NCBI RefSeq assembly: GCF_043194295.1
Contig: NZ_JBAFVK010000008.1
Direction: 5' to 3' (one strand)
Length of the DNA stretch: 64,000 nt
From: Xanthobacter autotrophicus
GTDB taxonomy: Bacteria; Pseudomonadota; Alphaproteobacteria; Rhizobiales; Xanthobacteraceae
Each line of letters opens with the position of its first letter. Position 1 is the stretch's first letter. Below are positions 16,890-24,853 of the stretch, piece after piece. The position numbers and the translations under genes are program-made. The notes beneath the pieces were generated by a model that worked only from the letters and a program-made list of their open reading frames with translations, did not search any database and was not told the DNA's origin.

Positions 16890-17186
16890 ACCGAGCAACA
16901 GCTGTTCGAACTTCCCGCCGAGCTAAAGCTCGCCTTGGGGGTGCCCAAGAAGCCGGACGACAAGGATCTGGAACCGCACTGCGATATCATGCTTGACCTC
17001 CGGTTTCGGGGATCATTGCGTCTAGCGATCACCCGGGTCGCCATGATCGTAATCGGTACAGCGACTCCTGCTGTGATCGGCGCCTATGCAGCCGGCAAGG
17101 GATCGCTCGGGCTCGCTGCGGTCATGTTCATTGCCGCCCTCTTCAGCGGGGTGGCAACAGTGTTCCCGGCCCTTAAGAAGACCTGA
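16857..17186 (+). CDS. Chimeric ORF: IS3 orfA start fused to a small membrane protein
   Basis: A 109-residue frame. Residues 1-11 (MRASRFTEEQI) are the start of an IS3-family orfA; the rest is unrelated. The later part has a charged stretch (VPKKPDDKDLEPHCD) and two predicted membrane segments (about residues 59-78 and 83-103), ending FPALKKT. The fusion appears to have given a resident membrane-protein fragment a new start codon. Whether it is expressed is unknown. I do not recognise the membrane part, and its true original start may be lost. Confidence 0.5.
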   Translation: MRASRFTEEQITEQQLFELPAELKLALGVPKKPDDKDLEPHCDIMLDLRFRGSLRLAITRVAMIVIGTATPAVIGAYAAGKGSLGLAAVMFIAALFSGVATVFPALKKT

Positions 17187-17336
17187 CCGACGGAAGTGTT
17201 TATCGCCAGAGAGCGATCAACACGACCCAGGCGATCGCCGCCGAGCTCAACTGAGGTTCAAAGCCGAGCGTCACTCCCGGAACCCGACCTTCCCAAGGTC
17301 GCCTAAGGGTCATCATCGTCATTCCGTTTCTCGCCC

Positions 17337-18362
17337 TCACTTGCCCAGCCCCGTGAGAATCTCGGCAATTTCCGGCTCGCGGCTGAGGCTTGCCTCCAAC
17401 CGCTTCCGCCAGCTCGAGCCGCTCCTCAGGACGACCTCGTGGGCCTCTGCAAGATCGTCCGGGCGATCCTCGGCGAGGATCCGGATCAGGAAAGCCGCCT
17501 GACGGCGATCCTTCACGGATTTGAGGCTGTCCGGCCCCGTCTGGCGCCGGTCTGCAATGATGAGCTTGTGGATCGCGAAGCGCTCCGGACGCGGAATCCG
17601 AACGAGGACGCCGGATCGATAGGGAACCGCGGCGTTGATGGGCTCGGCGACCAGATAGTTGAGGTAGTGCAACGACTGTGCGTACACGCCGAGAGCGGCG
17701 AGCGGCTTCAGTCCCTCGTCGTCCTCGAACGAGGGCGTCAGGAACTCGACGAGCAGGTTGCTTCTCGTCTGCCGCCAGCGCCACACTTTCTCGGGTTCCA
17801 ATGTCGGAACGGGTTCGAAGGAGAAGTCGGACAGCACCTGCTGGAGGGTGGGGGACACGGTGTCCGCTAGCGCCAACGACAGGCGCTCGAAGCTTGCGAT
17901 GTCCAGATCATCGGTCATCGCTGCGTCCTCGAACCCGTAGGTCACACCCAACTCCCCTTCGTAGAGCCTGAAGGCATGGGTGCCCACGATGGTCCCGCCG
18001 AGGCGAAACACGCCCGCGCTCTCCATGCTCGCGAGCAGACTTCCAGTTCCGGGATCGACGGTCATGAACCGCTCGGCGCGCAGGATGCGGATCAGTCGCG
18101 AACGCTGCTTTCTGCGTTCATCGGCATCCCGGCGCAGCTCGCTCAAACGATTGAGACGGGCCCGCAATTCATCGCTGTCCTCGCCGATGTATTTCTTCAT
18201 GACATCGGAGCCGACCCGGTAGGTGTCGTACCAATAGGTCCGCGCACCCCGTTGAACCCTAGTGGGGGTTCCGCGAATGTCCGAGACCGCCTCATCCTCA
18301 AGCGAGCGGATGAGATCGAGGTAGGCCGCGTGAGCGATGGTTGAGTGCCGAGCGATGGCCAT
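17337..18362 (-). CDS. GSU2403-family nucleotidyltransferase-fold protein
   Basis: A 341-residue protein whose N-terminal part reads RGARTYWYDTYRVG and KKYIGEDSDELRARL, followed by GGTIVGTHAFRLYEGELGV and MTDDLDIASFE, the GSU2403 (NTP_transf_8) nucleotidyltransferase fold. The DDLD acidic group matches metal ligands of the fold. Relatives are found in mobile regions; their substrate is not established, and a toxin-like role by analogy with other minimal nucleotidyltransferases is only inference. I prefer the ATG at 18362 (MAIARHSTIAH); the frame also allows starts at 18398 and 18404. A long palindromic site overlaps this start and another lies 36 bp upstream, implying tight repression. Confidence 0.8.
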   Translation of the reverse strand: MAIARHSTIAHAAYLDLIRSLEDEAVSDIRGTPTRVQRGARTYWYDTYRVGSDVMKKYIGEDSDELRARLNRLSELRRDADERRKQRSRLIRILRAERFMTVDPGTGSLLASMESAGVFRLGGTIVGTHAFRLYEGELGVTYGFEDAAMTDDLDIASFERLSLALADTVSPTLQQVLSDFSFEPVPTLEPEKVWRWRQTRSNLLVEFLTPSFEDDEGLKPLAALGVYAQSLHYLNYLVAEPINAAVPYRSGVLVRIPRPERFAIHKLIIADRRQTGPDSLKSVKDRRQAAFLIRILAEDRPDDLAEAHEVVLRSGSSWRKRLEASLSREPEIAEILTGLGK

Positions 18363-18427
18363 GTTCAACAGTTCCGAATCTCGTTGAACATACCCCATGC
18401 TCAACGCTTATCAAGTTGGTTGAACAT
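18361..18427. promoter_or_regulatory. Tandem long palindromic operators between GSU2403 gene and PIN remnant
   Basis: Two inverted repeats with the same geometry: ATGTTCAAC-N13-GTTGAACAT at 18361-18391 and ATGCTCAAC-N13-GTTGAACAT at 18397-18427, exactly 36 bp apart. All four 9-bp arms agree except for one base. The right site ends 5 bp before the TTG of the PIN remnant and the left covers the GSU2403 start. This looks like a cooperative, multi-site repressor target. No candidate repressor gene is adjacent. Confidence 0.7.
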
Positions 18428-18432
18428 GCCGA

Positions 18433-18741
18433 TTGCCGGAGCTGCGGGACAAGATGGCGGAGATCGCCGCCTGCATGGCCGGGCTCTATCGGGATGGTTT
18501 CCCGGAAGCCCTGGTGACCGGCTATGAACCATTGATCGAGGCTCTGGTACTTCCCGATCCGGATGACAGGCATGTTCTCGCTGCGGCTATCCGTTGCGGT
18601 GTCCAGCACATCGTGACGGAAAATCTTGCCAACTTTCCCGATCATGCCCTTGAAGCTTTCACCATCAATGCCGACGAGTTCCTGTCGAGGATTTTCGACC
18701 TTTATCCCGCTGCAGCGCTCGCAACTCTCAATGTAGTGTGA
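18433..18741 (+). pseudogene. PIN-domain protein, N-terminally truncated
   Basis: The 102-residue frame matches the C-terminal half of PIN-domain (VapC-like) ribonucleases: LVLPDPDDRHVLAAAIRCGV, QHIVTENLANFPDHALEAF and a trailing SADEFL-like segment (NADEFLSRIFDL). The N-terminal strand with the first catalytic aspartate is missing; upstream sequence holds the palindromic operators instead. The frame opens at a TTG (18433). The remaining PDPDD and TENLANFPD acidic residues alone should not give an active nuclease. The partner antitoxin, if there was one, is gone. Confidence 0.7.
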
Positions 18742-18918
18742 GAGGGCTATAGAAACCCGCCGCTCACTCCATCCGAGCTTGTCATGGACCGCATGGCAAA
18801 TGGATTTCCAAAGCTAGGATCCGGGCTGGGACCGCAGTGTGCTTTCCTATGAATGCAGTTGGATGCTCGTTCGACGTCGAGTCTGCTGCGGCAGGCGTTG
18901 TCCAAGCTTGCGAGGCCA

Positions 18919-20304
18919 TCATTTTCCAGGCGGCAACGTGGGAGGCTCTATGTTGGCTTCCCTTCTGGCAGCCTCTATTGCCCGTTGTGTCGCACGTTCA
19001 CCAAGCCAGGAGCGAACGGGGTTGTCCTTTCCGATCAGGTCGCCCAGTGCGCCGAACATCGTGTTGCTGATCGCCTGCTGCTGGGTGCGAAGGTGATCCT
19101 CCAACAGCTTGTGCCGGGAAATATAGCCCGCATTGACGCCCGGAATAGCGTGGTTCATCAGCAGACGCGCGTCAAACTCCGAAACACCAGCAGGGGTTGC
19201 GAGGGTGCGGAACGTCTGGCGCAAATCATTGCCCCACTTCGCCAGGACGTCCCGATCCTCCTTCTGCTCGGCCAGATGTCCGCTGTCGCTGTCCGCTGGG
19301 AACAGCCAGTCGTTAGCCTCGGCCGGATAGAAATGTCGGGCGAATCGGATCACCCGCATGAGGCAAAGGATCATCTGCCGCGATAGTGGAATGTCGAACG
19401 CGCGGTCGGCGCCACCTTTGGGGCGGGGAATGTGCAGGACCCGGCGGCGCAGGTTGAGGTGCTTCGGCTTCGCCTCCATCAACGCCGTAGGCCGGCATCC
19501 TGAGAGCAGGGAGAACAGGTGGAACTCACGCCGAATAGGGTTGGGCAGGGCCGCCGCTTGCTGGAACCAGTGCGGCAGGTCATCCAGTCCCATGGCGGTG
19601 TTCCGGCGTTCCTCCGAATTCCAGTCAACGACGCTTGCCGGATTGTCCGGTGGGAGGGAGCGATGCGCCTTGCGCGCGTGATTGTAGATGGCGCGAAGCG
19701 TCCGCATGCTGCCATTGGCAATGTAGGGACCGTGCTCCGCTGTGATCTCGTCGTGCCGAGCAATGACCTTTCCGGGATCGTCGGCGAGTTCCTGGAAGGG
19801 GAGGTCGAGCCAATCCTTGAAGAGGCGCTCGACGTGATCGCGGTAGCCTTCGATCGTTCCTTCGCTTCGCCCCTTCCGGATCAGGTGCGCATCCCGATAG
19901 CGTTCCCATGCTTGTCGCAGGGTGACGCCTTTGGGAGTCATGTTCTGATCTGACCCCTGAGCTGCCTCCCCAGGGCTCTGTATAATCTCTTCTCCGGACG
20001 CTTGGGTGTCAGCCGCTTTCGGATTGGGATGCTCGCCGTTGGAGATCTGCGCGAGGTATGTTTTTGCAGTTGCGCGGGCCTCACGAGTGGACATGGTGGT
20101 CGTGTCGCCAATGCGCACTGAGACCGAAGCGACGCGCTTGCCATCCTTCCGGAGGTCTCCTTGAACGGCGAAGACCTTGGTTCGCCTGCCGACCACGACG
20201 TGGAAGCCCTTGAGCTGGGTGTCGCGGGCGCGGTACTGCCCCGAACCGGGTGGTTTCAGGTCGCCGACCGACCTGTCGTTGAGGAGGATACGGATGTCGG
20301 CCAT
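18919..20304 (-). CDS. Tyrosine recombinase (island integrase)
   Basis: A 461-residue integrase. The N-terminal part (to about residue 95) is the DUF4102-like arm-binding domain seen in tRNA-targeting island integrases. The catalytic domain shows R271 (LLSGCRPTALMEAK), K296 (PRPKGGADRAF), R362 (NDLRQTFRT), H385 (LLMNHAIPGV) and nucleophile Y394 (NAGYISRHK). The usual histidine of the H-x-x-R box is Asn359. The frame is open to 20550, across the att site, but MADIRILLNDRS at 20304 is the normal start. The gene faces away from the att site 190 bp upstream, as expected of an excisable or formerly excisable island. Confidence 0.9.
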   Translation of the reverse strand: MADIRILLNDRSVGDLKPPGSGQYRARDTQLKGFHVVVGRRTKVFAVQGDLRKDGKRVASVSVRIGDTTTMSTREARATAKTYLAQISNGEHPNPKAADTQASGEEIIQSPGEAAQGSDQNMTPKGVTLRQAWERYRDAHLIRKGRSEGTIEGYRDHVERLFKDWLDLPFQELADDPGKVIARHDEITAEHGPYIANGSMRTLRAIYNHARKAHRSLPPDNPASVVDWNSEERRNTAMGLDDLPHWFQQAAALPNPIRREFHLFSLLSGCRPTALMEAKPKHLNLRRRVLHIPRPKGGADRAFDIPLSRQMILCLMRVIRFARHFYPAEANDWLFPADSDSGHLAEQKEDRDVLAKWGNDLRQTFRTLATPAGVSEFDARLLMNHAIPGVNAGYISRHKLLEDHLRTQQQAISNTMFGALGDLIGKDNPVRSWLGERATQRAIEAARREANIEPPTLPPGK

Positions 20305-20343
20305 AGCGCAAATCCTGCAATTCCAGCGTATGTCGGCCCAAAA

Positions 20344-20367
20344 TTCAGCCGGTTTTTCAGCCGGTTT
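20344..20367. repeat. Perfect 12-bp tandem repeat between integrase and att site
   Basis: TTCAGCCGGTTT occurs twice back to back (20344-20355, 20356-20367), 40 bp upstream of the integrase start and 128 bp from the att core. Position and spacing fit arm-type binding sites for the integrase N-terminal domain, or a regulator site. Confidence 0.5.
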
Positions 20368-20494
20368 TAGACTCGCACAGGGGCAGGTGGTATGTCCACG
20401 CCAGAATGCGAGATTTCTCACAATCGCATGATAAACAAGATGAATTTTTGACTTGGGCGAAAGCCGGATAGAGGCGGCGAGCGATAATAGTAAA

Positions 20495-20539
20495 CTACGA
20501 ATCTGGGGGTCGGGAGTTCGAATCTTCCCCGGCGCGCCA
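20495..20539 (+). other. attR: 3' half of tRNA-Arg(ACG)
   Basis: The 45 nt match a tRNA 3' part position by position: anticodon loop CTACGAA (anticodon ACG), 3' anticodon stem, 5-nt variable loop, T-arm GGGAG-TTCGAAT-CTTCC, 7-nt acceptor 3' strand, discriminator and CCA (20537-20539). The 5' half with D-arm is absent. This is the duplicated crossover segment expected at the distal end of an island integrated in tRNA-Arg. The intact gene should lie left of the window. Confidence 0.8.
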
Positions 20540-20624
20540 CCCAACTCCAAGACAATAAAAGAGTTTTTGACGCCGAGGCAATGGCGTCAAGCTTGATGTC
20601 TCGGCTTGGGTCATCACCGGGTCA

Positions 20625-20945
20625 TTACGGTGTTCTGTCAAGGGAAGCGCTCGTGGCATCGGTCCGGGCGAGCCCGAACATGAGCAGTAGCGGGCCGAGG
20701 ACGCCGCCGGCGAGGATCACCAGCGCGAGCCATGGCACGTCGGCGCGCCGCAGCGGCGCTTCCGACGCTGTCAGGCTGAGTGACACGCGCGACAGTTGGA
20801 TCACCGCGAGGCCGGCTCCCGCGCCGAGATAGAGCAGGCCGGCCATCATCCAGGGGTCGATGGTCCCGAGGAGGAGCTGTGCGAACGGCGTGCTCGCGCC
20901 GAAAAGTCCGGCAGAGAGCAGGCCGAAGAAGATACCAATTTTCAT
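20625..20945 (-). pseudogene. EamA-family transporter, C-terminally truncated
   Basis: The N-terminus MKIGIFFGLLSAGLFGASTP and the following three membrane segments (to LLLMFGLARTDATSASL) match the first third of an EamA/DMT drug-metabolite exporter, normally about 290 residues with ten segments. After residue 102 the frame enters unrelated sequence and stops within four codons, near 20640. The break is about 100 bp from the island's attR, so island integration or a later deletion removed the rest. A 106-residue product would not be a working transporter. Confidence 0.75.
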
Positions 20946-21187
20946 TGCGCGCTCCTTTGCGGCGTTTTTTACGCGCGTGGCGCGGGAGAGGAAACGGCTG
21001 GTACCCATACACCTGCGACGCGCTCCACCAGCTTCTCTGCGGCGTGTTCGTGGTGAAAGAGGCCAGCAGGTACCGTCGCCGCGCCAACGGCGGACCGGCG
21101 GCGAGGGTGGCAAGGCCCCGAAAGAGAAATAGGAGCAGGGTGGCGCCGCGCGCCGGGCGCGGGATCAGGAGGGGCACAGCTGGCGCC

Positions 21188-21931
21188 TCAGTTCGGGAAG
21201 TAGTCGACGGGCACGCCCACGCGCATGGGGCGCGGCGGGGCGTCGAAGGGGGCATTCTTCTCCACCGTGCGGAGTGCCGCAGCGTCATAGGCAGGGTTCC
21301 CGCTGGAGATCTGGACCTTCAGTGAGCCGGGACGCACCTGGCCGTCCGCCTCCACCGTGAAGGACACATAGGTTGTGCCCTTTTTGCGGATCGTGCGCTG
21401 GGCCTCGGGCGGATAAACGAGGTGGTCCCTCATCTTTTTCGTCAGGTCCCGCACATAGGCCCGGAGGATCTGCGCCTCGTCGACATCGGGCGCCACCGTC
21501 TGCGCCTGCTTCTGCTCCTGCGCACCCTGCACGTCGGCAAGGCCGGGCGTGCCCGACTGCGCGTCGGTGGGCTTGGCGCTCTCCTGGGGCGGAGCATCCT
21601 GCGCCTGCTGCTCAGGCGATGGGGGAGGAGCCGACGCGAGGGTGCCGTCTGGGGTCTGGTCCTCCGGCGGCCGATCGGGAGACGCCGCTTGGGCGGTCTG
21701 GGTCTTCTGTTCCTCCTGAGTCTCCTCCTGCTGCTTCTGCTCCTGCGCGCCCCTGGTCTGCTGGAGCACCTGCTGTTCCGACTGGGTGTCGGAGACGAGG
21801 CCCTGAAGCTCCACCACCAGCAACTGGCTGTCCTGCGGCGGCGGCTCATCCAGCACCACGACGAAGGGCAGGATGAGCGCCCCGTGCAAGGCGAGGGACG
21901 CGGCGAGGCCGTGGCCGAGGGTGAAGCTCAT
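21188..21931 (-). CDS. TonB-family energy-transducing protein
   Basis: A 247-residue protein. The N-terminal membrane anchor (GHGLAASLALHGALILPF) retains the S-x3-H arrangement important for TonB coupling to ExbB/ExbD. Residues about 45-150 are a Gln/Glu/Pro-rich periplasmic spacer. The C-terminal TonB domain has YPPEAQRTIRKKGTTYVSFT and a final PFDAPPRPMRVGVPVDYFPN. TonB carries proton-motive energy from ExbBD to outer-membrane proteins. The start overlaps the exbD stop by 4 bp (ATGA). No TonB-dependent receptor lies nearby; instead the operon encodes a two-partner secretion pair. Confidence 0.9.
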   Translation of the reverse strand: MSFTLGHGLAASLALHGALILPFVVVLDEPPPQDSQLLVVELQGLVSDTQSEQQVLQQTRGAQEQKQQEETQEEQKTQTAQAASPDRPPEDQTPDGTLASAPPPSPEQQAQDAPPQESAKPTDAQSGTPGLADVQGAQEQKQAQTVAPDVDEAQILRAYVRDLTKKMRDHLVYPPEAQRTIRKKGTTYVSFTVEADGQVRPGSLKVQISSGNPAYDAAALRTVEKNAPFDAPPRPMRVGVPVDYFPN

Positions 21932-22374
21932 GGCGGGGTTCCCTGCGGCGGGGTTCCCTGCGACGCCGCTCCCCCCGGCGCGGCGCCCGCCCCTGCTGCG
22001 ACGCCCCTGGTCTGCACCCCCACCTTGGTGAAGGCGAGGGTCTTCAGCACGTCGGCCACGTCCACGAAGCTCTGGAAGGCCACGGCCTTGTCGGCCCGGA
22101 TCAGGATGGAGGTGTCCTTCGGCATCGCGCCGAGCCGGCCCTTCAGCTCCGCCACCGACAGCGCCGCCCCCTCCAGGTGCAGGGTGCCGTCCGCCGTGAT
22201 CTCGATCAGGGTGTCCTTCTGCTGCTCCACCTTCATGGGCGCGGCCTGCGGCAGGCTCACCGGGATCCGGCCCACCGCGATGAAGCTCGCCGTGGTCAGC
22301 ACCATGGTCAGCAGCACCAGCATGATGTCCACGAACGGGATGACGTTCATGGTCTCGAACGGCTTCTCATCCAT
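21928..22374 (-). CDS. exbD: ExbD/TolR-family biopolymer transport protein
   Basis: A 148-residue protein with one N-terminal membrane segment, NVIPFVDIMLVLLTMVLTTA, whose aspartate is the conserved proton-carrying residue of ExbD. The periplasmic domain (about residues 50-130) has the TolR/ExbD pattern TLIEITADGTLHLEG and TSILIRADKAVAFQSF. The tail is Gly/Ala/Pro-rich, including a short TPPQG repeat. With ExbB it forms the inner-membrane motor that drives TonB. Its start overlaps the exbB stop by 8 bp and its stop overlaps tonB by 4 bp, so the three are translationally coupled. Confidence 0.9.
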   Translation of the reverse strand: MDEKPFETMNVIPFVDIMLVLLTMVLTTASFIAVGRIPVSLPQAAPMKVEQQKDTLIEITADGTLHLEGAALSVAELKGRLGAMPKDTSILIRADKAVAFQSFVDVADVLKTLAFTKVGVQTRGVAAGAGAAPGGAASQGTPPQGTPP

Positions 22375-22834
22375 GGGACGCCGCTCCCACTTCAGGCTTC
22401 GTGCCTTCCCGTGCGATCTCCCACCTGAGCATCAGCACCTTGGCCCGGCGCAGCAGCGCGTTGTAGGCCACCACCGCCACCAGCGCGACCACGAGGCCCG
22501 CCGCCGTGGCCTTCAGCGCCAAAGCCAGGCCCACCATGATCTTGCCCGGGTCCGCCCCGGCGGACAGGTCCATGCTGGAGAAGGTGAGCATGATGCCCAG
22601 CACGGTGCCCAGCAGCCCGATATAAGGCGCGTTGGAGGCCACCGAGGCCACCACCACCAGGCGCTTTGACAGCTCCAGCTCCAGCACCTTGGACGAGGTG
22701 TAGGCCTCAGGCCTCACCCGCGCGAAGAAGACGATGCGCTCCAGCACCACCGCCACCACCAGGACACTCAGCACCAGCAGCAGCCCGATGACGCCGTAGT
22801 CGATGGCTTCCTTCAGCCAGCTCATGCTTGCCAT
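22367..22834 (-). CDS. exbB: ExbB/TolQ/MotA-family proton channel protein
   Basis: A 155-residue protein beginning MASMSWLKEAIDYGVIGLLL. It has an N-terminal membrane segment, then the family core SNAPYIGLLGTVLGIMLTFS and KIMVGLALALKATAAGLVVA, with the third segment carrying the conserved small and hydroxyl residues of the channel. It is shorter than E. coli ExbB (244) but typical of minimal ExbB/TolQ forms. The gene starts 10 bp after the TpsB stop, consistent with one operon. An internal ATG at 22825 is an alternative start. Confidence 0.9.
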   Translation of the reverse strand: MASMSWLKEAIDYGVIGLLLVLSVLVVAVVLERIVFFARVRPEAYTSSKVLELELSKRLVVVASVASNAPYIGLLGTVLGIMLTFSSMDLSAGADPGKIMVGLALALKATAAGLVVALVAVVAYNALLRRAKVLMLRWEIAREGTKPEVGAASHG

Positions 22835-22844
22835 GGTGCTGTCC

Positions 22845-24632
22845 TCAGAAGGTGATGCCGGCCTGGACCAGGCCCACGGTGTTGCCACGGCTGTAGCCGG
22901 CCTGGGCCTCGTTGCCGCCCACGCTCCAGGCGAGATACGCCTTCAAAAGCAGGTTGCGGCCGGGCATGTATTCGTAGTTGCCGTAATAGCCGAGGCCCAT
23001 GTCGCCGAGCTGCACATAGTCGGGCTGGGTGATGGTGTAGGCGCCGTTTTCCAGCGCCACCCCGCCCACGTCGGCAAAGGCGCTCACGGCATGGTGCCAG
23101 CCGTAGATGTCCGGCAGGGCGTATTTCAGTTCCGGCGTCACCAGCCAGCCACTGTCTCCCGAGAGCCCCTCATAATAGCTGCGCACGCCGAAGATGCCGG
23201 TGAGGGAGAATTGCTCGGAGGAATCCAGGTTGCCCGAGAACGACTTCTGCCCGCGCACGTTCACCGACAGGGACAGCTTCTCCAGCAGCGCGACCGTCAT
23301 CACGAAGGACAAGGTGAGCTTGGAGAAGTCGCCCTGGGTGTCGGCGCCGAGCAGATTGGCGAGCGCCTGGTCGGCGTCGGGGAAGTCCACGTTGCCGAAG
23401 GTAACGGCCACCGCCGTGGAGGTCACCACCGGCATGTTCAGCCAGGGCAACACGCCGGAGGTGTCTCCGTTGAGGCCCACTATGCCCTCGTTGATAGAGC
23501 GGTTGGCGTAGGACACGCCCAGGGTCTCGTCATTGAGGTTCTTGTAGGTGTAGGCCGCGCTGCCCCAGACCGAGGCCGCCCGCGAGCGCAGCACCGGATA
23601 GAGCAGGGTGCCGGAGACGCCGTCGGCGACGCCGGTGGCGTTGAGGTCGGCATAGGTGTCGCCCAGCGCATAGGTGGTGCGGAAGGCCGCCACCTCCGCC
23701 CTCAGGCCGTCGTACCCAAGCGGCAGGGCATAGGCCACGCGCCCGTTGAGCATGTCGGTGGAGTTGGAGACGAGGCCGAAGGCGGAGAGCCGGTCGCCGA
23801 TGCCCAGAGGCGAATTGATGTTGAAGCCGCCCGAGGCGCGCCAGATGCCGGTATAGAGCGTGCCGAAATTGTCGCCCATGAGAAAGCCGTCGATGAGGCG
23901 CTGCTCGGGCACGTCGAACAGGAAGTCCGAGGCGCCCTGGGTCGCGCCCGCGCCGATCACCGCCCGCGGCATGCCGGCGCCGGCGAGGTCGGAGATCAGC
24001 AGCATGGCCCGTTCCAGCCGGGCCTGCTCGATCAGTTCGCCGGTCGTGACCTTCTGGGTGTCGAGCGTGCCCTGAAGCATGAAGTCCTTCACCCGGCTGT
24101 CGTTCTTGACGGTCACTTGGCCGTAGCGGCCGGGCACCAGCTTGAAGGTGAGCGTGCCTTTCCGCGCGTCCTGCTGCGGCACATAGACTTTGGCCACCAG
24201 GTATCCGGCCTCGCGATAAAGCGCGGTGACCTTGTCGGCGGCAGCGTAGATCTCGGCGAGGGTGAGCTTTTTGCCCTCATAGGGCGTGAGCGCCGCGCGC
24301 AGCTTTTCCTCGCTCACCGTAAGCCCTTCGGTGCCGGTGACGGCGATGTGGCGCACGTGGAGGGTGGTCTTGTCGGGGAGCACCAACTGCGGCTCGGCCA
24401 GCTTGGGCAGGACCAGGGGCGCGACCTGCTGCGGCTGGGGTGCGGCCTGCTGGGACTGCTGCGCGTCGCGCACCGCATCGCCGATGTTGAAGGGCAGGCC
24501 CTGGGCGAGGGCCGGTGCCGGGACGAGCAGAGCGACCGCCGCCGCGCGGGCGAGGCCTGAAGTGCTCGCGATGCCTCGAACACGTATGTGTCCTGGCCGG
24601 GACGAGCCGGCGGAAATCCTGGAACGGGTCAT
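22845..24632 (-). CDS. ShlB/FhaC/HecB-family outer-membrane secretion protein (TpsB)
   Basis: A 595-residue TpsB transporter. A long signal peptide ends near ALLVPAPALAQG (about residue 44). A periplasmic region follows with POTRA-type segments (TLHVRHIAVTGTEG, YREAGYLVAKVYVP, RYGQVTVKNDSRVKDF). The C-terminal 16-strand barrel contains VGLNGDTSGVLPWLN and ends in the outer-membrane signature with terminal phenylalanine (GLVQAGITF). TpsB secretes its TpsA partner, encoded 221 bp upstream. The start at 24632 gives a proper signal peptide; the frame extends 12 codons further. It is co-transcribed with exbB, exbD and tonB, which is unusual for TpsB. Confidence 0.9.
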   Translation of the reverse strand: MTRSRISAGSSRPGHIRVRGIASTSGLARAAAVALLVPAPALAQGLPFNIGDAVRDAQQSQQAAPQPQQVAPLVLPKLAEPQLVLPDKTTLHVRHIAVTGTEGLTVSEEKLRAALTPYEGKKLTLAEIYAAADKVTALYREAGYLVAKVYVPQQDARKGTLTFKLVPGRYGQVTVKNDSRVKDFMLQGTLDTQKVTTGELIEQARLERAMLLISDLAGAGMPRAVIGAGATQGASDFLFDVPEQRLIDGFLMGDNFGTLYTGIWRASGGFNINSPLGIGDRLSAFGLVSNSTDMLNGRVAYALPLGYDGLRAEVAAFRTTYALGDTYADLNATGVADGVSGTLLYPVLRSRAASVWGSAAYTYKNLNDETLGVSYANRSINEGIVGLNGDTSGVLPWLNMPVVTSTAVAVTFGNVDFPDADQALANLLGADTQGDFSKLTLSFVMTVALLEKLSLSVNVRGQKSFSGNLDSSEQFSLTGIFGVRSYYEGLSGDSGWLVTPELKYALPDIYGWHHAVSAFADVGGVALENGAYTITQPDYVQLGDMGLGYYGNYEYMPGRNLLLKAYLAWSVGGNEAQAGYSRGNTVGLVQAGITF

Positions 24633-24853
24633 GGCAAGGCTCTCGGAAAGCAAGGTGCAGATGAACAAATGGGACCAAGAGGGCAGGTGAAACGCACGGC
24701 CGAAGCGCCGGGACCTTCAGGAAAAGCCCATGGGGCACCGGCCTTTGGCATGAGATCCCCGCCGCCGCCGACGCGCGCCCGCGGCGGCGCTGGAAGCAAC
24801 GCCGCTCCCCGCGGGCGGTCCACCGGCGGTGGGCGCGGGCCGGATGGGTGCGC

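Noticed and set aside
20495..20539. A functional tRNA-Arg gene
   Set aside because: The D-arm and 5' acceptor strand are absent, so it cannot fold as a tRNA; it is an att copy.
22803..24560. A 585-codon plus-strand open frame across tpsB
   Set aside because: It is antisense to a clear TpsB gene and has no domain or ribosome binding site. High GC explains the lack of stops.
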